Shown here piece after piece: positions 6,097 to 7,656 of a stretch of 7,656 bases of DNA. Where the stretch lies: NCBI GenBank assembly GCA_029267455.1, contig JAJUIX010000055.1, positions 1 through 7,656 of the forward strand. The letters run 5' to 3'. How positions within the stretch are numbered: position 1 is the first letter of the stretch; each line of letters begins with the position of its first letter. The DNA comes from Enteractinococcus sp. (lineage in GTDB: Bacteria; Actinomycetota; Actinomycetes; Actinomycetales; Micrococcaceae). The position numbers and the translations under genes were made by a program. Below the pieces are notes generated by a model. That model searched no databases. It was not told the DNA's origin and was given only the letters and a program-made list of their open reading frames with translations.

Positions 6097-7163
6097 CTCG
6101 ACGAGTCACGGCGTGACCGGAAAATATTGGGCTCTTGTGGAGTCCCCGAAAGTAGGCGTGCTGCAGGCGTACTGTTGATGAGGAGGCCGACGGCAAATGA
6201 GGTCGACAGTGCCACGCCGGCGCGTAGCCAAAACTGTTCGAGCGTCGCTTCGCCGTAGCCATTCTGGTGCATCCAGACCAACACGAGCCCGTGGAAAAAC
6301 ACCACGGCGGTTCCCGTGCGCACTAACCGAGATATTCCGGCCCGGGTCCGCGGGAGCTTTTTGAGCCCATCATTCACCCAGGTGGCAAAGATCAGGATAA
6401 ACCCTGCCGTCACGACGATGGCGATCAGGGGAGTCACTATCGGCGTACCGAAATCGCCGGATTGAATATAGTGTGCTCGAACATCGGTTGTCGCCGTGAC
6501 TGCCAGTGCACCGACCACCATGACAACACCGAGGGCAGCAAGCAGATGCGATGAGAACGTGCGAACCAGCGGCATCAACAGTTTACGGAGCAATTCACCA
6601 ATGAGCAGGTAAAACATGACCGGCCAAGCCAAACCCAAGCGCAAGGGGGTATCCACCAGGATGTGGGTCTCCTGTATTCCTGCTCTGACCATTTCGGTTG
6701 AGATATACGACACCACAACCCCGGCCATCGCGACAATCCAAACAAATACGGTGCCGAAGCGTTCTAAAAACCGTCGCAGAAGGGTGGCCCCTGCCAGCGT
6801 GGTGATAAACCAGGCGGCCATCCAAAAGATCGACTGGTGGGCACCACCGGTCCAACCAGACTCTAAATGCTCTAGTATTTCCTCTTCTTTGCCCCAGGTG
6901 ACAGCGATGAGCCAGACGGATATGATGACCGACCAGGCAAGGTAGGGAATCACCAGGGTGTCCCAACGTCGAGTGAATTCTGTTGTGAACCGGCGTCCTG
7001 GAGTGAAAAAGAAGCCCGACACGATGAAAAACAGCGGCATCCGCCAGATGGTGAGTAACTCATCGTGAGGGAAGTCCCCGGCGTGGCCGACAACAACCAT
7101 CATGATCGAAAAAACCCGGAGCAGGTCGATCCCGATATTTCGTGGTTGACGTGTCGTGGCCAT
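6093..7163 (-). CDS. Acyltransferase family 3 integral membrane protein
   Basis: This is a complete 356-residue protein of the acyltransferase-3 family (PF01757), membrane enzymes that usually transfer acetyl or other acyl groups to surface sugars, lipids or antibiotics. The family signature is near the N-terminus: NIGIDLLRVFSIMMVVVGHAG with Asp13, Arg16 and the conserved His27. It is followed by MPLFFIVSGFFF (42-53), a form typical of the fucose 4-O-acetylase-like (COG3594) branch. About ten hydrophobic segments are visible, roughly at 10-28, 40-54, 70-90, 112-130, 136-156, 174-192, 206-226, 244-264, 283-301 and 316-334. ATG 7163 lies 16 nt after the stop of the upstream paralogue with only a weak GGA site, suggesting an operon with coupled translation. 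Its C-terminal 160 residues align with that neighbour without gaps. The substrate cannot be told from the sequence; surface glycan O-acetylation is a guess. Confidence 0.9.
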   Translation of the reverse strand: MATTRQPRNIGIDLLRVFSIMMVVVGHAGDFPHDELLTIWRMPLFFIVSGFFFTPGRRFTTEFTRRWDTLVIPYLAWSVIISVWLIAVTWGKEEEILEHLESGWTGGAHQSIFWMAAWFITTLAGATLLRRFLERFGTVFVWIVAMAGVVVSYISTEMVRAGIQETHILVDTPLRLGLAWPVMFYLLIGELLRKLLMPLVRTFSSHLLAALGVVMVVGALAVTATTDVRAHYIQSGDFGTPIVTPLIAIVVTAGFILIFATWVNDGLKKLPRTRAGISRLVRTGTAVVFFHGLVLVWMHQNGYGEATLEQFWLRAGVALSTSFAVGLLINSTPAARLLSGTPQEPNIFRSRRDSSS

Positions 7164-7179
7164 AATTCCGTTTCATCTA

Positions 7180-7656
7180 TCAGGCTGCGATAGTAATCCG
7201 CAGCGGACGTTCCCGAGGCACACCTGATAGCATACGCGCCGCCGGTGTCATATTGATGAGCACACCCGCGGCGAATGTGGCGACGAGGGTGATGCCAAAC
7301 CTGAGCAAGACGGTACTGACAGAGCTGCCATCCAAGCCGACAGAATACAGATACAACAGGATCAGTCCGTGGGCTAACACTACCGTGGAGCCGGTGCGTA
7401 CCAGGCGTCCGACGAATCGTGCGGCAAACTCCCAACGATTTAACATACGATGCACCCCGGTGGAAAAAATCATGATGAGCCCGACGGTCACGGAAATGGC
7501 GATCGCCGGGGTGATGAAGGGCCAGCCGAAACGCCCAGCGTGAATGTAGTGGGCCGGAATACTGAAGTAGTGCGCAAGAAATAGTGGCGCGATGATCAGC
7601 ACCACGCCGATGGAGGTGGCCCGAGTGACCGATAACTCCGAGATAAGGGGCATCAC
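7180..7656 (-). CDS. Acyltransferase family 3 paralogue, C-terminal part (5' end outside window)
   Basis: The last 158-159 codons of a second membrane acyltransferase are present; the frame stays open to the window edge. The GTG-ATG at the edge is probably internal, because the MPL that follows aligns with residue 197 of the neighbouring 356-residue paralogue, so roughly 195 residues, including the catalytic His region, lie beyond the window. About four hydrophobic segments are visible (roughly residues 14-31, 47-66, 88-106 and 115-138). Alignment to the neighbour is gap-free over about 150 residues, with about 30 identities in the first 71 positions counted by eye. Shared blocks include AHYI, TP.IAI, RLVRTG, VV..HGL, GVLIN.TPAAR and LSG.P. 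It is the upstream gene of the pair and its TGA is 16 nt before the next ATG. Membership in the family rests on this paralogy, since the N-terminal signature is not visible. Confidence 0.85.
   Translation of the reverse strand: MMPLISELSVTRATSIGVVLIIAPLFLAHYFSIPAHYIHAGRFGWPFITPAIAISVTVGLIMIFSTGVHRMLNRWEFAARFVGRLVRTGSTVVLAHGLILLYLYSVGLDGSSVSTVLLRFGITLVATFAAGVLINMTPAARMLSGVPRERPLRITIAA

Noticed and set aside
6595..6966. Second minus-strand ORF inside the acyltransferase gene
   Set aside because: Out-of-frame shadow rich in His, Arg and Gly; the overlapping frame has clear acyltransferase-3 motifs and membrane segments.
7654..7656. GTG at the right edge as the start of the second acyltransferase
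   Set aside because: The following residues align inside the paralogue at residue 197, so the codon is internal and the gene continues past the window.

Overview
The window looks like a housekeeping stretch of an actinobacterial chromosome, most likely Micrococcales/Micrococcaceae. This is inferred from the prs - rplY(ctc) - pth - mfd order, the CTC-type long L25, a DUF2505 protein (a family mostly seen in Actinobacteria), and a moderately high GC content (mid-to-upper fifties percent judged by eye, not computed). No phage, insertion-sequence, CRISPR, tRNA or rRNA signal is visible.

Layout, left to right: (1) 1-300 (+), C-terminal 99 codons of prs (ribose-phosphate pyrophosphokinase), followed by a strong hairpin terminator at 319-353. 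(2) 354-522, an extended -10 promoter and a roughly 130-nt structured leader. (3) 523-1158 (+), rplY/ctc (ribosomal protein L25), followed after 8 bp by pth (peptidyl-tRNA hydrolase, 1167-1772); the two are probably one transcript. (4) 1785-1823, a hairpin between convergent genes. (5) 1840-2364 (-), a DUF2505 protein. (6) 2365-2487, a divergent intergenic region. (7) 2488-6096 (+), a complete mfd (transcription-repair coupling factor, 1202 aa) with every expected motif. (8) 6093-7163 (-) and 7180 to beyond the right edge (-), two tandem paralogous acyltransferase-3 membrane proteins, the second lacking its N-terminal half because the window ends.

The + strand genes serve nucleotide precursor supply (PRPP), translation (L25 binding to 5S rRNA, peptidyl-tRNA recycling) and DNA repair coupled to transcription. 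The two membrane acyltransferases probably modify a cell-surface glycan or lipid and are functionally separate from mfd, with which they converge.

I found no clear undescribed multi-gene system. The observations most worth a second look are: a possible translational switch in the rplY leader, where one pyrimidine-rich segment can pair either with an upstream decoy or with the rplY Shine-Dalgarno; a 20-codon upstream ORF that overlaps the mfd start codon as TAATG; and the tandem acyltransferase pair, whose coding region meets mfd in overlapping stop codons.
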